A stretch of DNA of 64,000 nucleotides, from assembly GCF_015767435.1 (NCBI RefSeq), contig NZ_JADWOV010000319.1, positions 186,001 through 250,000 of the forward strand. The letters run 5' to 3'. The translations under genes and the position numbers were made by a program. The stretch comes from Polaribacter sp. BAL334. GTDB lineage: Bacteria; Bacteroidota; Bacteroidia; Flavobacteriales; Flavobacteriaceae. How positions within the stretch are numbered: the first letter of the stretch is position 1; every line of letters begins with the position of its first letter. Shown here in pieces: positions 8,364 through 17,397 of this stretch. A model generated the notes under the pieces. It made no database searches. It saw nothing but the letters and a program-made list of their open reading frames with translations, and was not told the DNA's origin.

Positions 8364-9395
8364 TTAAGGATATACTTGTTTTAACTCTTGTAATAAAATA
8401 TTTTTATCACCACGCATTTGCATAACAATCGATTTTTTATCGAAATCAATTAAAAGCAATCCAAAACTTATTTCTTTTACAACTTCTTTCACGCGAAATT
8501 TATTTGGTTCACCAGAATAACTAGTATAAGAATGAGTTAAACCACTTGAAGTAAAATCAATAATTGGATAATTTAAACCTTCAATGGTGTCTCTTGAAAA
8601 TTCAGAAATATGCCTATCTCCTGATAAAAAAAGTACATTTTTAGAAGCTGTTTTTTTAATTAAATTTTTCATTTTTTCTATTTCATGAGGAAAATTTCCC
8701 CAAGTTTCAAAACCATGTTCTGAAGATAAAAATTGAATACTACTTACAATTATTGTAAAATCTGTTTTTGATATTTTTAATTCATTTTCTAACCAATTCC
8801 ATTGGTCTGCTCCTAAAATAGTTCCCTCTCCAAATATATTTGGTTGGTATCTTTTATTAGCAGCTTTTGTTAAGCTAGTTCTAAAATAGCGTGTGTCCAA
8901 AACAATTACTTTGATACTTCCTTTTTTTGTTGAAAAAATTTGTGAATGATAAATACCTTCTCGTTTTCTTCTACTATCATTTTTTGGTACATCAAAAAAA
9001 TCAAGGAACAATTCCTGAGATTCTTTTTTCTTGGTAAATTCAATGCCAGCATCATTCAAACCATAGTCATGATCATCCCAAGTAGCCAAAACTGGGATAT
9101 TTTTTGTGAGTTGCAAATAGCCTTGTTGATTTCTTAATTCTTGATAATCTTCCCTCATTTTTGTCATATCTTCAGTATCAGCATAGATATTATCACCACC
9201 CCAAATCCATAAATTTGGTTCATTTTTTGCGATTTCTTTCCATAAAATATTTGCTTTGGATTGTTTATTGCAAGATCCAAATGCAATTATAAAATCTGAT
9301 TTTTCAGTTTTTAACTCCGTATTTTTAGGTATACTAGAACATGAAATGAAATTTATAATTGTAATAAGAAATGTGTAAATAATTATTTTTCTCAT
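8364..9395 (-). CDS. PhoD-like alkaline phosphatase D family lipoprotein
   Basis: 343 residues. An N-terminal lipoprotein signal ends in FISCSS. The metallophosphatase motifs are IAFGSCNKQ, WGGDNIYAD, TWDDHDYGLND, VLDTRYFR and FLSGDRHISEF, the order found in PhoD-type calcium/iron phosphatases. It is probably anchored in the outer membrane or periplasm and takes phosphate from esters. The start at 9395 is chosen because the lipoprotein signal begins there; the 17 codons upstream add a poorly fitting leader. Confidence 0.9.
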   Translation of the reverse strand: MRKIIIYTFLITIINFISCSSIPKNTELKTEKSDFIIAFGSCNKQSKANILWKEIAKNEPNLWIWGGDNIYADTEDMTKMREDYQELRNQQGYLQLTKNIPVLATWDDHDYGLNDAGIEFTKKKESQELFLDFFDVPKNDSRRKREGIYHSQIFSTKKGSIKVIVLDTRYFRTSLTKAANKRYQPNIFGEGTILGADQWNWLENELKISKTDFTIIVSSIQFLSSEHGFETWGNFPHEIEKMKNLIKKTASKNVLFLSGDRHISEFSRDTIEGLNYPIIDFTSSGLTHSYTSYSGEPNKFRVKEVVKEISFGLLLIDFDKKSIVMQMRGDKNILLQELKQVYP

Positions 9396-9474
9396 AATTT
9401 TAGGTTTAAAAATAATGTAAAAGTAAACACAATTTACTTTACACAAATGTTATTAAATTGTATATTCGCAACCT

Positions 9475-10503
9475 ATGATTTTAAAAGGAATTAACGAATT
9501 AAAACAGTTTTTAGAGAAATCTAGAAATATTGTAATTATTGGTCACAAAAACCCTGATGGTGATGCTATTGGCTCTACATTAGGTCTTAAACATTATCTG
9601 GATAAAAAAGGGCACAATTGTACAGTTTTGGTGCCTAATGAATATCCTGATTTTTTACATTGGTTGCCTGGCTATGAAACTACTTTTCGATTTGATTGGC
9701 AAAATAAGCAAGCACAAAAAGCAATTTCAAATTCTGACATTATTTTTTTGTTAGATTTTAATGCATTACACAGAGTTGGAGAAGATATGCAAAATACTTT
9801 GGAAAAATATCCAAACGATTTTGTATTGATAGATCATCATCAACAGCCAGATGATTTTACCTATATGTATTCGGATATTGAAATTTGTTCTACAGCGCAA
9901 ATGGTGTATCAATTTATAGAAATGAATTCTGATTTAGAGTTGATTGATGCAACAATTGCAACCTGTTTGTATACTGGAATTATGACAGATACAGGTTCAT
10001 TTCGATTTAGATCTACTACAAGTAAAACACACAGAATTATTGCAGATTTAATTGATAAAGGTGCTGAAAATGATCGAATTCATTCAAATGTCTATGATTC
10101 CAATTCAAAAAATAGACTGCTATTATTGGGACAAGCCTTGCAAAATCTAAAAGTTTTAGAACAGTATAAAACAGCATTTATTACATTAACTGATGAAGAA
10201 AAAAATAGATTTGAGTTCCAAAAAGGAGATTCTGAGGGAGTTGTAAATTATGCTTTATCGATAATGGGAATTGTCTTTGCAGCTATTTTTATTGAAGATA
10301 AAGAACAAAATATCATTAAAATATCTTTTCGTTCAAAAGGAAATTTTTCAGTAAATCAATTCGCTAGAAATCATTTTGAAGGTGGAGGTCATGACAATGC
10401 TGCTGGAGGAAAATCTATAACTTCATTAGACGAAACAATTCAAAAATTCGTTTCCCTTTTACCAAATTATGAAGAAGCTTTACAAAATTCGTATGTTCAA
10501 TAA
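9475..10503 (+). CDS. nrnA: DHH/DHHA1 phosphoesterase, NrnA-like nanoRNase/pAp phosphatase
   Basis: 342 residues. DHH motifs are present in order: GHKNPDGDAIGS, LLDFNALHRVG, LIDHHQQPDDF and GIMTDTGSFRF, followed by a DHHA1 domain with GGGHDNAAGG. NrnA-type enzymes degrade 2-5 nt RNA and dephosphorylate 3'-phosphoadenosine 5'-phosphate. It heads a five-gene rightward operon; the gldI start lies inside its 3' end. Confidence 0.92.
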   Translation: MILKGINELKQFLEKSRNIVIIGHKNPDGDAIGSTLGLKHYLDKKGHNCTVLVPNEYPDFLHWLPGYETTFRFDWQNKQAQKAISNSDIIFLLDFNALHRVGEDMQNTLEKYPNDFVLIDHHQQPDDFTYMYSDIEICSTAQMVYQFIEMNSDLELIDATIATCLYTGIMTDTGSFRFRSTTSKTHRIIADLIDKGAENDRIHSNVYDSNSKNRLLLLGQALQNLKVLEQYKTAFITLTDEEKNRFEFQKGDSEGVVNYALSIMGIVFAAIFIEDKEQNIIKISFRSKGNFSVNQFARNHFEGGGHDNAAGGKSITSLDETIQKFVSLLPNYEEALQNSYVQ

Positions 10504-11029
10504 ATTCTTTTTTATTTTAAGTTTTTTATTTCTTTTTTCTTGTTCTAAAATAGAACCAAGAAGACCTATAAATCCAAAACCATCTACTATTTTTTATAAA
10601 GAAGTTATCGAGGATTCAAAAAAAATAAATAAATCCGAAGATGAATTAATTGCAAAGTTGATAAAAAACGATACAATATTTGATTACAAGCAATCTTCAG
10701 AAGGTTTTTGGTATGCTTATATTCATAAAATTGAAGAAAATTTACCCACTCCAAAAATGGGAGATGAAGTTGTAATTGAGTATGAAATTTCAGATTTGAA
10801 TGACTCTATTATATATAGTAAGGAAGAATTAGGACAAAAAACATATAAAATTGACAAAGAAGATTTTATTTCTGGCTTACAAAAAGGAATAAAGTTGATG
10901 AAGACAGGAGAAACCATTACATTTGTGCTTCCATTCTACAACGCATTTGGAGTTTTAGGTGATGGAAAAAAAATAGGTGTTAACCAATCAGTAAAAAGTA
11001 CAGTAACATTAATTAAAATAACAAACTAA
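10493..11029 (+). CDS. gldI: Gliding motility-associated FKBP-type peptidyl-prolyl isomerase GldI
   Basis: 178 residues. The ATG at 10493 begins a lipoprotein signal, FLFLFSCSK, overlapping nrnA by 11 bases; an earlier in-frame start would lie deep in nrnA. The C-terminal FKBP domain shows GDEVVIEYEISD, SGLQKGIKLMKTGE and FVLPFYNAFGVLGDG. GldI is a periplasmic, membrane-anchored foldase needed for gliding and type IX secretion in Flavobacterium. Placement beside two further PPIases supports the call; separation from a generic FKBP lipoprotein rests on family resemblance and context. Confidence 0.82.
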   Translation: MFNKFFFILSFLFLFSCSKIEPRRPINPKPSTIFYKEVIEDSKKINKSEDELIAKLIKNDTIFDYKQSSEGFWYAYIHKIEENLPTPKMGDEVVIEYEISDLNDSIIYSKEELGQKTYKIDKEDFISGLQKGIKLMKTGETITFVLPFYNAFGVLGDGKKIGVNQSVKSTVTLIKITN

Positions 11030-11031
11030 AA

Positions 11032-11739
11032 ATGAGAATTTTAAAAAATTTCGCAATGCTTGTAGCACTTACAAGTTTAATTTCATGTAACAACAAACCA
11101 AAAGAAGTTACTTCCTTAAAAACAGAAATCGATTCAGCAAGTTATGCCTTAGGATTAGACATGGCAGTGAAAGTAAAAGCTAATTTTGAAGAAGCAAACA
11201 CTGATTTATTTTTACAAGGCTACAGAAATGGAATTGATTCAACAAATTTGTTGATCAAACAAGAAGATTTAAATGCTTTTTTAAGCAAATTTTTCCAAAA
11301 ATTACAACAAGAAAAAGTTCAAAAAGAAGCTGAGAAAAAATTTGGCGCTGTTAAAAAAGCAGGAGAAGATTTTTTAGCTGAAAACAAAGTTAAAAAAGGA
11401 GTAATTACTACAGAAAGTGGTTTACAATACGAAGTAATCACAGAAGGTTCAGGTGATAAGGCTTTGCCAACCTCAAAAATTAAAATTCATTATCATGGAA
11501 CTACAATTGACGGTCAGGTTTTTGATAGTTCAGTTGATAGAAAAGAGCCTATTGATGCAACTCCTACTCAATTCATTGCAGGATTTAGCGAAGGTTTATT
11601 ATTGATGAATAAAGGAGCGAAATATCGTTTGTATATTCCTCAAGAATTGGCTTATGGTGCACAACAAAGAGGAGATTTAATCAAACCATTCTCAACATTA
11701 GTTTTCGATATTGAGATGTTGGAAATCACTAATGAGTAA
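11032..11739 (+). CDS. FKBP-type peptidyl-prolyl cis-trans isomerase lipoprotein (FkpA/Mip-like)
   Basis: 235 residues. Lipoprotein signal ending SLISCNN, an N-terminal helical dimerisation region (SYALGLDMAVKVK), a Lys/Glu-rich linker, and a C-terminal FKBP domain with IHYHGTTIDGQVFDSS and PQELAYGAQ. This is the Mip/FkpA layout: a periplasmic V-shaped dimer acting as foldase and chaperone. It starts 2 bases after gldI and overlaps the next gene by one base. Confidence 0.93.
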   Translation: MRILKNFAMLVALTSLISCNNKPKEVTSLKTEIDSASYALGLDMAVKVKANFEEANTDLFLQGYRNGIDSTNLLIKQEDLNAFLSKFFQKLQQEKVQKEAEKKFGAVKKAGEDFLAENKVKKGVITTESGLQYEVITEGSGDKALPTSKIKIHYHGTTIDGQVFDSSVDRKEPIDATPTQFIAGFSEGLLLMNKGAKYRLYIPQELAYGAQQRGDLIKPFSTLVFDIEMLEITNE

Positions 11740-12893
11740 TGAAATATTTGAAACTATTACTTTTAATTCCTTTCATATTTAGCTGTAATTCAGCTAAATA
11801 TGATGGATTGAAAGATGGTTTGTATGCAGAAATTCAAACAAACAAAGGCGATATTTTATTGGAATTGTACTATGAAGATGTTCCAATGACAGTTGCCAGT
11901 TTTGTTTCTTTGGCAGAAGGAACTAACGACAAAGTTCCAGATTCAATCAAAGGAAAAAAATATTATGATGGACTTCGTTTTCACAGAGTTGTAAATAATT
12001 TCATCATTCAAGCAGGTGATCCAACAGAAACTGGGAAAGGGTTTCCAGGATATCGTTTTGGAGATGAATTTCCAGTTGATGAAACCAATGAATATATTTA
12101 TTCTCATAACGATTATGGGATGTTATCCATGGGAAATTCAGGACCTGATACTAATGGAAGTCAATTTTTTATTACCAAAACTCCATCACAACATTTGGAT
12201 GGAAAACATCCAGTTTTTGGAAAAACTATTGTGAATTCTTTACAATTAAAAGAGCTAAAAAAACAATTTTCAGACACTTTAACACTCAAAAAAGCAATTG
12301 ACTCTGTTCGACTTTTAGTTGTAAATTCAATTGTGCAATTTGATACCATCAAAAAAATTAAAATCATCAGAATAGGAGAGGAAGCAAAGAATTTTGATGC
12401 TCCAAAAGTTTTTGAAGAAGAAATGGTTCAATATGAATTAGGAGAAGAAGGGCGTCAAAAAATAAAAGATGCTATTGAAGAAAAAAGATATAATGAATAC
12501 TTAGTCAATAAAAATGCTTTTTTTACAAAATTGGATGAATCAAATGCAGTTAAAACGTCTTCTGGTTTAGGATTTTTAGTTTTGAAAAGCAATCCAAAAG
12601 GACAAAAAGTTGTTGATTTTAAATCGATAAAAGCTCATTTTTCATTATTTCTTGCAGATGGTAAAAAAATACAATCCACTGAAGATAGTGGTGCACCTTT
12701 GGTTTTTCGTTTAGATGATAAACAAAGACCAATGATAACTGGCTTTGCAGAAGGTGTAAGAATGATGAAAGAAGGTGAAAAAGCACGCTTATTTGTGCCT
12801 TATTATATAGGTTTTGGAGAGGCTGCTTATGGTCCTTTTCCAGCAAAATCAGATTTGGTTTTCGAAGTAGAGATAATAGAAATAGAAAAATAG
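11739..12893 (+). CDS. Cyclophilin-FKBP fusion peptidyl-prolyl isomerase lipoprotein
   Basis: 384 residues with two unrelated PPIase folds in one chain. After the signal IFSCNSA, residues about 30-205 are a cyclophilin (FHRVVNNFIIQAGDP, YGMLSMGNSGPDTNGSQFFI, LDGKHPVFGK). Residues about 270-384 are an FKBP domain (VRMMKEGEKARLFVPYYIGF, LVFEVEIIEIE). The cyclophilin keeps the Arg of FHRV and the GSQFFI core. The start overlaps the previous stop by one base (TAATG). Likely exported and lipid-anchored like its neighbours. Confidence 0.93.
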   Translation: MKYLKLLLLIPFIFSCNSAKYDGLKDGLYAEIQTNKGDILLELYYEDVPMTVASFVSLAEGTNDKVPDSIKGKKYYDGLRFHRVVNNFIIQAGDPTETGKGFPGYRFGDEFPVDETNEYIYSHNDYGMLSMGNSGPDTNGSQFFITKTPSQHLDGKHPVFGKTIVNSLQLKELKKQFSDTLTLKKAIDSVRLLVVNSIVQFDTIKKIKIIRIGEEAKNFDAPKVFEEEMVQYELGEEGRQKIKDAIEEKRYNEYLVNKNAFFTKLDESNAVKTSSGLGFLVLKSNPKGQKVVDFKSIKAHFSLFLADGKKIQSTEDSGAPLVFRLDDKQRPMITGFAEGVRMMKEGEKARLFVPYYIGFGEAAYGPFPAKSDLVFEVEIIEIEK

Positions 12894-12894
12894 T

Positions 12895-13455
12895 TTGTTA
12901 GAAATTCTTATACAAAAAGATAAAGAACTTCTTATTTTCTTAAACAATTTAGGAAGTGAACAATGGGATTCGTTTTGGTTACTAATCACAAAACAATTTT
13001 ATTGGACTCCTTTGTTTCTTCTTATTTTATTTATGATTTTTAAAACTTTCGGACTTAAAAAAGGAGGTTTTATTTTATTATCAATCGTAATTTTAGTTGC
13101 TTTTTCTGATCAATTCACAAATTTAATCAAGGATTATTTTCAAAGATTGAGACCCAATAATGACCCAGAAATAAATCATTTGCTGCGTAATTTTATTCAA
13201 CCACAAAGTTTTAGTTTTACTTCAGGACACGCAACAACTTCAACTTTTTTTACAGTTTTTATCATTCTTTTACTAAGAAAATACTATAAAAACACCTATT
13301 TTTTGTTGTTTTTTCCTTTAATTTTCGGGTATAGTAGAATCTATTTAGGAGTTCATTTTCCTTTGGATATATTTATCGGTTTTATAGCAGGAACCATTTT
13401 TGCAATCATTTATTATCAATTATTTAGCCTAGTTTTTAAAAAATTAATGGGCTAA
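12895..13455 (+). CDS. PAP2 superfamily phosphatase
   Basis: 186 residues, about five membrane helices. The tripartite PAP2 site is complete: KDYFQRLRP, FTSGHATTS and SRIYLGVHFPLD. Members dephosphorylate undecaprenyl pyrophosphate, phosphatidylglycerophosphate or similar lipids. The start is TTG, two bases after the previous stop; no ATG precedes the conserved part. The last 12 bases overlap the convergent LTA-synthase-like gene. Confidence 0.9.
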   Translation: MLEILIQKDKELLIFLNNLGSEQWDSFWLLITKQFYWTPLFLLILFMIFKTFGLKKGGFILLSIVILVAFSDQFTNLIKDYFQRLRPNNDPEINHLLRNFIQPQSFSFTSGHATTSTFFTVFIILLLRKYYKNTYFLLFFPLIFGYSRIYLGVHFPLDIFIGFIAGTIFAIIYYQLFSLVFKKLMG

Positions 13456-15441
13456 TTTTTTGTTATTAAAATACAAGTATTTTGTTGAATGATAATAAGC
13501 CATCAACAAACTATCCATTTGTGATGCTTTTATGGAATCAATTTTAGAAAGATTATCCATCGTTTTTGTTCTCAAATCATACAATCCTTTTGTCTTTGTT
13601 ACTAAAGTTTTAGAAAAGTATAAACTGTCTTTCAATATTCCAATGGTTGGTTCTCCATTCATCCTTAAATACACGAAGGAAAAAGAATCTTTTGCGGCAA
13701 TTGGATCTAAAAGATTTCTTCCCAAAGTATAATTTGTATGATTGATATTCATCAAACTCATGACTGTTGGAAATAAGTCAATCAATTTTCCGTACGTTTT
13801 TATTTCAATTGGCGTAACTACTTTTGGGGCATGAATAATGAAAGGAACATGCTGTAATTGAATATTTAAGTCAAATTCTTTTGAATATCTATCAGTTTGA
13901 TTCATAGCTGTATTATGATCTCCAAAGAAAACAAAAACAGTATTGTCATAATAGCCTGATTTTTTTGCTCTTTGTAAAAATTTACCAACATTGAAATCCA
14001 AATAACGCAATGCATTTAATTGTTCCATAGATTTAAATCCTGACTTTTCCAATATATCCGCAGCAATTGAATCTTTAGAAAGAGGTTTAAATTCCTCTTT
14101 TTCGTCAGGAACAGTAAAGGGAATGTGATTTGAAGCGGTTTGTATATAAGCTACAAAAGGTTTTTTCTGTTCATGTAATTTTTTAAATTCTTCATCAGAT
14201 TCTTTGAACAATTCATAATCATCAATTCCCCAAACATCAGCTCTATTTTCCATGTCATAACTTCCTTCTTCAAAAATATGAAGACCTGTTATATTCGCCT
14301 GAAAAATACCTCTGATATTCGCCCAATTCGCACTTCCTCCAATCAAATACAATTTTTCATAACCATCAAATTGATCAAACAGAATTCGCTGATCTATAAT
14401 CATAGGATTTCTTGAGGCTGTATTAATGTCATCCACATCTGGCAAACCAGTAACACTGGAAAAAACACTAGCTGCTGTACCTGATTTGTGCACGTAAAAA
14501 TTGGAAAAGTGAATACTTTTTCTCAATAAAGAATCAATATGAGGTGAAGCGTTTGCTGCATTTCCATAATATCCCAAAGGTTTTACTCCTAAGGACTCTA
14601 ACATTACAAAAACAACATTCATTTTTTCAGTGGATGCATTGTTGAAAATCATTTTTCTTTCGAAAGAAATACTGTCTTTTCGTAAATTTAAATTTTCTGA
14701 AATAATAGGATAGTATCTTTTAAAATCCTCTAAATCAACACCTTCACTTCTAAAAGCAAAACTATCAAAAAAGTATAAAACCGGATTCAAAGCAAATTGA
14801 TTGATCGCAATATTTTTTGAAAAAAAAGCTTGACTCCAACGTAAAGGATAATGTGTAAAGCTACTATAAATGAAAAAAGAAAGTACAAAAATTGTATTAG
14901 CAAAAAAGATGCTTTTTTTCTTTTTTGAAATAAGTATATTATTTTTAGAGGATATTTTGTACTGCCAATTGCTAAATTTATAAACTAGGAATCCAAGAAT
15001 CAACAATCCAAAAAGTCCTGAAAAAACAGGATAACTTTCCAACATTACTTGTAGTGAAATTTTTAAATTCGTTGTAAAACGGAGTGCAGTTGCATCAATT
15101 CTTGTATTTAAATAATTGTAAAAACCAAAATCAAATAAGTAAAATACGGTAATAACCACATAAAAAATCACCCAATAATAGAGCGCAATTTTTTTAAATA
15201 GTAGTTTTGTAAAAAATCGATTATTGAGAATTAGTATTAAAATTGCAATAGGAAACACTACCAAAGTAGCCAACTTTAAATCAAATCTTATTCCTAAGAA
15301 AAAAGCATTCTTTATTTCTGAAGTATCAAAATCGGACGTATCAAGTGCAAAAAAATAAAATATCAATCGAAAAATTGTAAGGTATACAAAAAGAAAAAGT
15401 ACATTTTTAAAAATATACTTTATATAATTAGCTAATTTCAA
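13444..15441 (-). CDS. LTA synthase family sulfatase-fold membrane protein
   Basis: 665 residues. Five N-terminal transmembrane helices, then a periplasmic alkaline-phosphatase/sulfatase domain. Metal and catalytic motifs: FVMLESLGVK, KSGTAASVFSS (nucleophile Thr) and FVFFGDHN. Family members transfer phosphoglycerol or phosphoethanolamine onto envelope polymers. Gram-negative Bacteroidota lack lipoteichoic acid, so the acceptor is unknown and lipid A or a capsule polymer is possible. It sits tail to tail with the PAP2 gene and in line with a GT39 gene, all envelope-lipid enzymes. Confidence 0.9.
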   Translation of the reverse strand: MKLANYIKYIFKNVLFLFVYLTIFRLIFYFFALDTSDFDTSEIKNAFFLGIRFDLKLATLVVFPIAILILILNNRFFTKLLFKKIALYYWVIFYVVITVFYLFDFGFYNYLNTRIDATALRFTTNLKISLQVMLESYPVFSGLFGLLILGFLVYKFSNWQYKISSKNNILISKKKKSIFFANTIFVLSFFIYSSFTHYPLRWSQAFFSKNIAINQFALNPVLYFFDSFAFRSEGVDLEDFKRYYPIISENLNLRKDSISFERKMIFNNASTEKMNVVFVMLESLGVKPLGYYGNAANASPHIDSLLRKSIHFSNFYVHKSGTAASVFSSVTGLPDVDDINTASRNPMIIDQRILFDQFDGYEKLYLIGGSANWANIRGIFQANITGLHIFEEGSYDMENRADVWGIDDYELFKESDEEFKKLHEQKKPFVAYIQTASNHIPFTVPDEKEEFKPLSKDSIAADILEKSGFKSMEQLNALRYLDFNVGKFLQRAKKSGYYDNTVFVFFGDHNTAMNQTDRYSKEFDLNIQLQHVPFIIHAPKVVTPIEIKTYGKLIDLFPTVMSLMNINHTNYTLGRNLLDPIAAKDSFSFVYLRMNGEPTIGILKDSLYFSKTLVTKTKGLYDLRTKTMDNLSKIDSIKASQMDSLLMAYYHSTKYLYFNNKKLAH

Positions 15442-15519
15442 AGTATATAAAATTTGACTTCAAAATTATTAAATTAAAGTTAAATTTATGTTATGAATTT
15501 TTATTGTTTTTTAAAATAT

Positions 15520-17184
15520 TTAATGATTTATTAATACTAAAAAACGAGTTTCAAGAGCTTGATTTCTAGTGTTTTCTGATAAAAACTGAAATGAAAGTCT
15601 GCTAATTTGAAAATTAGAAATTTCTTTAGTGATTCGATAATCAATATTTTTTCTTTTGAAAACCTCTAACTCAGTCTTATCCAAATAAAAAACGTTCCCT
15701 TTTTCTTTATGAATTTGTAATGTGTCAACTCTTTTTAAAGGTGTATCTAAATAAAATTCAAAACCAAAATGATGATATTTATTGTCCAACAATCGTGCTT
15801 TTCCATCAAAATTTTTATTCACAAATGTAGCAGCGCTTTTTCCACCTTGAAATTGAATGATTGTAGGATAAAAATGTGTAAATAAATATCCATAGCAAAC
15901 TAAAAAAATAGTTGCTGAAAGTAAAGTTACTGACATTATTTTTGAAATTTCTGCATAGTATATTTTCCAAATAATAAAGCTTGCGAAAATAATAATGGGT
16001 ATTATTATGATATTAAAATTTGGTTTTAAAAAATAATGTAAGGAAAGGATAATAAATAAAATAATGATATTTTGAAACCCAAAAACAAACTTGATTGATA
16101 GTTGATATTTATGATAAATAGAATTTAATCTTACTATAAAATCAGCAACTAAAATTGAAATAAAGGGAAAAATGATATTTGTGTAATGAGCTAGTTGAAA
16201 TTGGCTTAGTGAAAAAATTATAATGGTAATTACACTTCCAAAAAAGGTGTAGAATTCTTCTGAAACTTGAATTTTTAGAAAATTTCTTTTTACTTTTAAA
16301 AAACTTGCGAAGTAAAAAATAATACCCCAAGGCAAAAAAGCCCATAAAATTGTATGGAAAAAGAAGAAAATATCTCCTGAACCTTTAATGGGAGCTGTAT
16401 TAAAAAATCGACCAAACTGACTGTCCCAAAAGAAAAATTGGATTCCAGAAACTTCTGTTCTATTAAAAATCACCTTTTCTGGATGCAAATCAAACTGAAG
16501 GTATAAGGCAATTAATTCTGGCATAATAAAAAGGAAAATTAATAAAAATGCAATAATCCAAATTGGGTGGAAAAGTTGTTTCCAATTTCGTTTTATTACT
16601 AATTCTCCTCCCAAAGCAGCAGCAATCGGAATTAAAGAAAAAATACCTTTTGTCATGATTGCTAAACTGCAAAAAACACATGCAAATAGTAGCGATTTAA
16701 AGGAATTTTTTTTTATAAAACTATCAAAAAAATAAATGCTTGCAATTATAAATGTTGTTAAATAAGGCTCAGCTCTAACGTCAAAATTTGAAATTACACT
16801 ATGAGTTGAAATTGCTAAAATTATTGCCGAAAAACAGGCAACTCTGGTCGAATAATTTTTTTGTGCAAACTTAAAAGTCATCCAAATTCCAAAGAAAAAA
16901 GTTAGGATTGCAGGAAGTTTATATGCCCAATTGGAAACACCGAAAATTTTAAAAGAGAGTGCTGTAACCCAAAACGGGAAATGTGGTTTGTCTAACCAGT
17001 CGTGACCAAGAGAGTATAAATTAATAGCATCAGAATTTTCGACAATTGTTTTGGAAATTGTGGCATAAAGTGCGGCATCAGGATCAATTAAATCGATTGG
17101 AAGTCCAATAAAAGTGATAAAAATATATAAAATAAAAATCAGAAAAAACAGGTTTCTTTCCTGTTGAAGTAGTACTTTTTTCAT
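15520..17184 (-). CDS. Glycosyltransferase family 39 / ArnT-like membrane protein
   Basis: 554 residues, about 11-12 hydrophobic segments. The N-terminal loop carries PDAALYATISKTIVEN and HDWLDKPHFPFWVTAL, the Asp/Glu and Lys-Pro-Pro-like loop typical of ArnT/PMT-type transferases that use polyprenyl-phosphate sugars. The C-terminal 120 residues are soluble. It probably decorates lipid A, a glycan or a protein in the periplasm. The gene is leftward, 79 bases upstream of the LTA-synthase-like gene. Confidence 0.87.
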   Translation of the reverse strand: MKKVLLQQERNLFFLIFILYIFITFIGLPIDLIDPDAALYATISKTIVENSDAINLYSLGHDWLDKPHFPFWVTALSFKIFGVSNWAYKLPAILTFFFGIWMTFKFAQKNYSTRVACFSAIILAISTHSVISNFDVRAEPYLTTFIIASIYFFDSFIKKNSFKSLLFACVFCSLAIMTKGIFSLIPIAAALGGELVIKRNWKQLFHPIWIIAFLLIFLFIMPELIALYLQFDLHPEKVIFNRTEVSGIQFFFWDSQFGRFFNTAPIKGSGDIFFFFHTILWAFLPWGIIFYFASFLKVKRNFLKIQVSEEFYTFFGSVITIIIFSLSQFQLAHYTNIIFPFISILVADFIVRLNSIYHKYQLSIKFVFGFQNIIILFIILSLHYFLKPNFNIIIIPIIIFASFIIWKIYYAEISKIMSVTLLSATIFLVCYGYLFTHFYPTIIQFQGGKSAATFVNKNFDGKARLLDNKYHHFGFEFYLDTPLKRVDTLQIHKEKGNVFYLDKTELEVFKRKNIDYRITKEISNFQISRLSFQFLSENTRNQALETRFLVLINH

Positions 17185-17364
17185 TAAAAATTATTTGAAA
17201 TAGTTATTTTTCAACTTTTTTTTTAAAAATGTAAAGTAACAATTTTCAGACGATAATTTTTCTGTATGATTGGTTATTATTTTTTTAAATATTTCTACAT
17301 CTTTAAATATAAAAAATCCATTTGCTATTTTTAGAATTCCCCAAAATAAGTTGATTAAAATACT

Positions 17365-17372
17365 TAAATTTG
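17365..17372 (+). promoter_or_regulatory. Candidate -7 box of pheT
   Basis: TAAATTTG matches TAnnTTTG, 25 bases before the pheT ATG. Uncommonly for this window, a strong Shine-Dalgarno-like AAAAGGAG (17387-17394) also precedes the start. Confidence 0.5.
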
Positions 17373-17397
17373 CCCCAGAAAAACTCAAAAGGAGATT

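Noticed and set aside
17191-17388. 65-residue leftward open frame between the GT39 gene and pheT
   Set aside because: It covers the pheT promoter box and leader, has no family-like feature and starts 10 bases from pheT; chance frame in AT-rich DNA.
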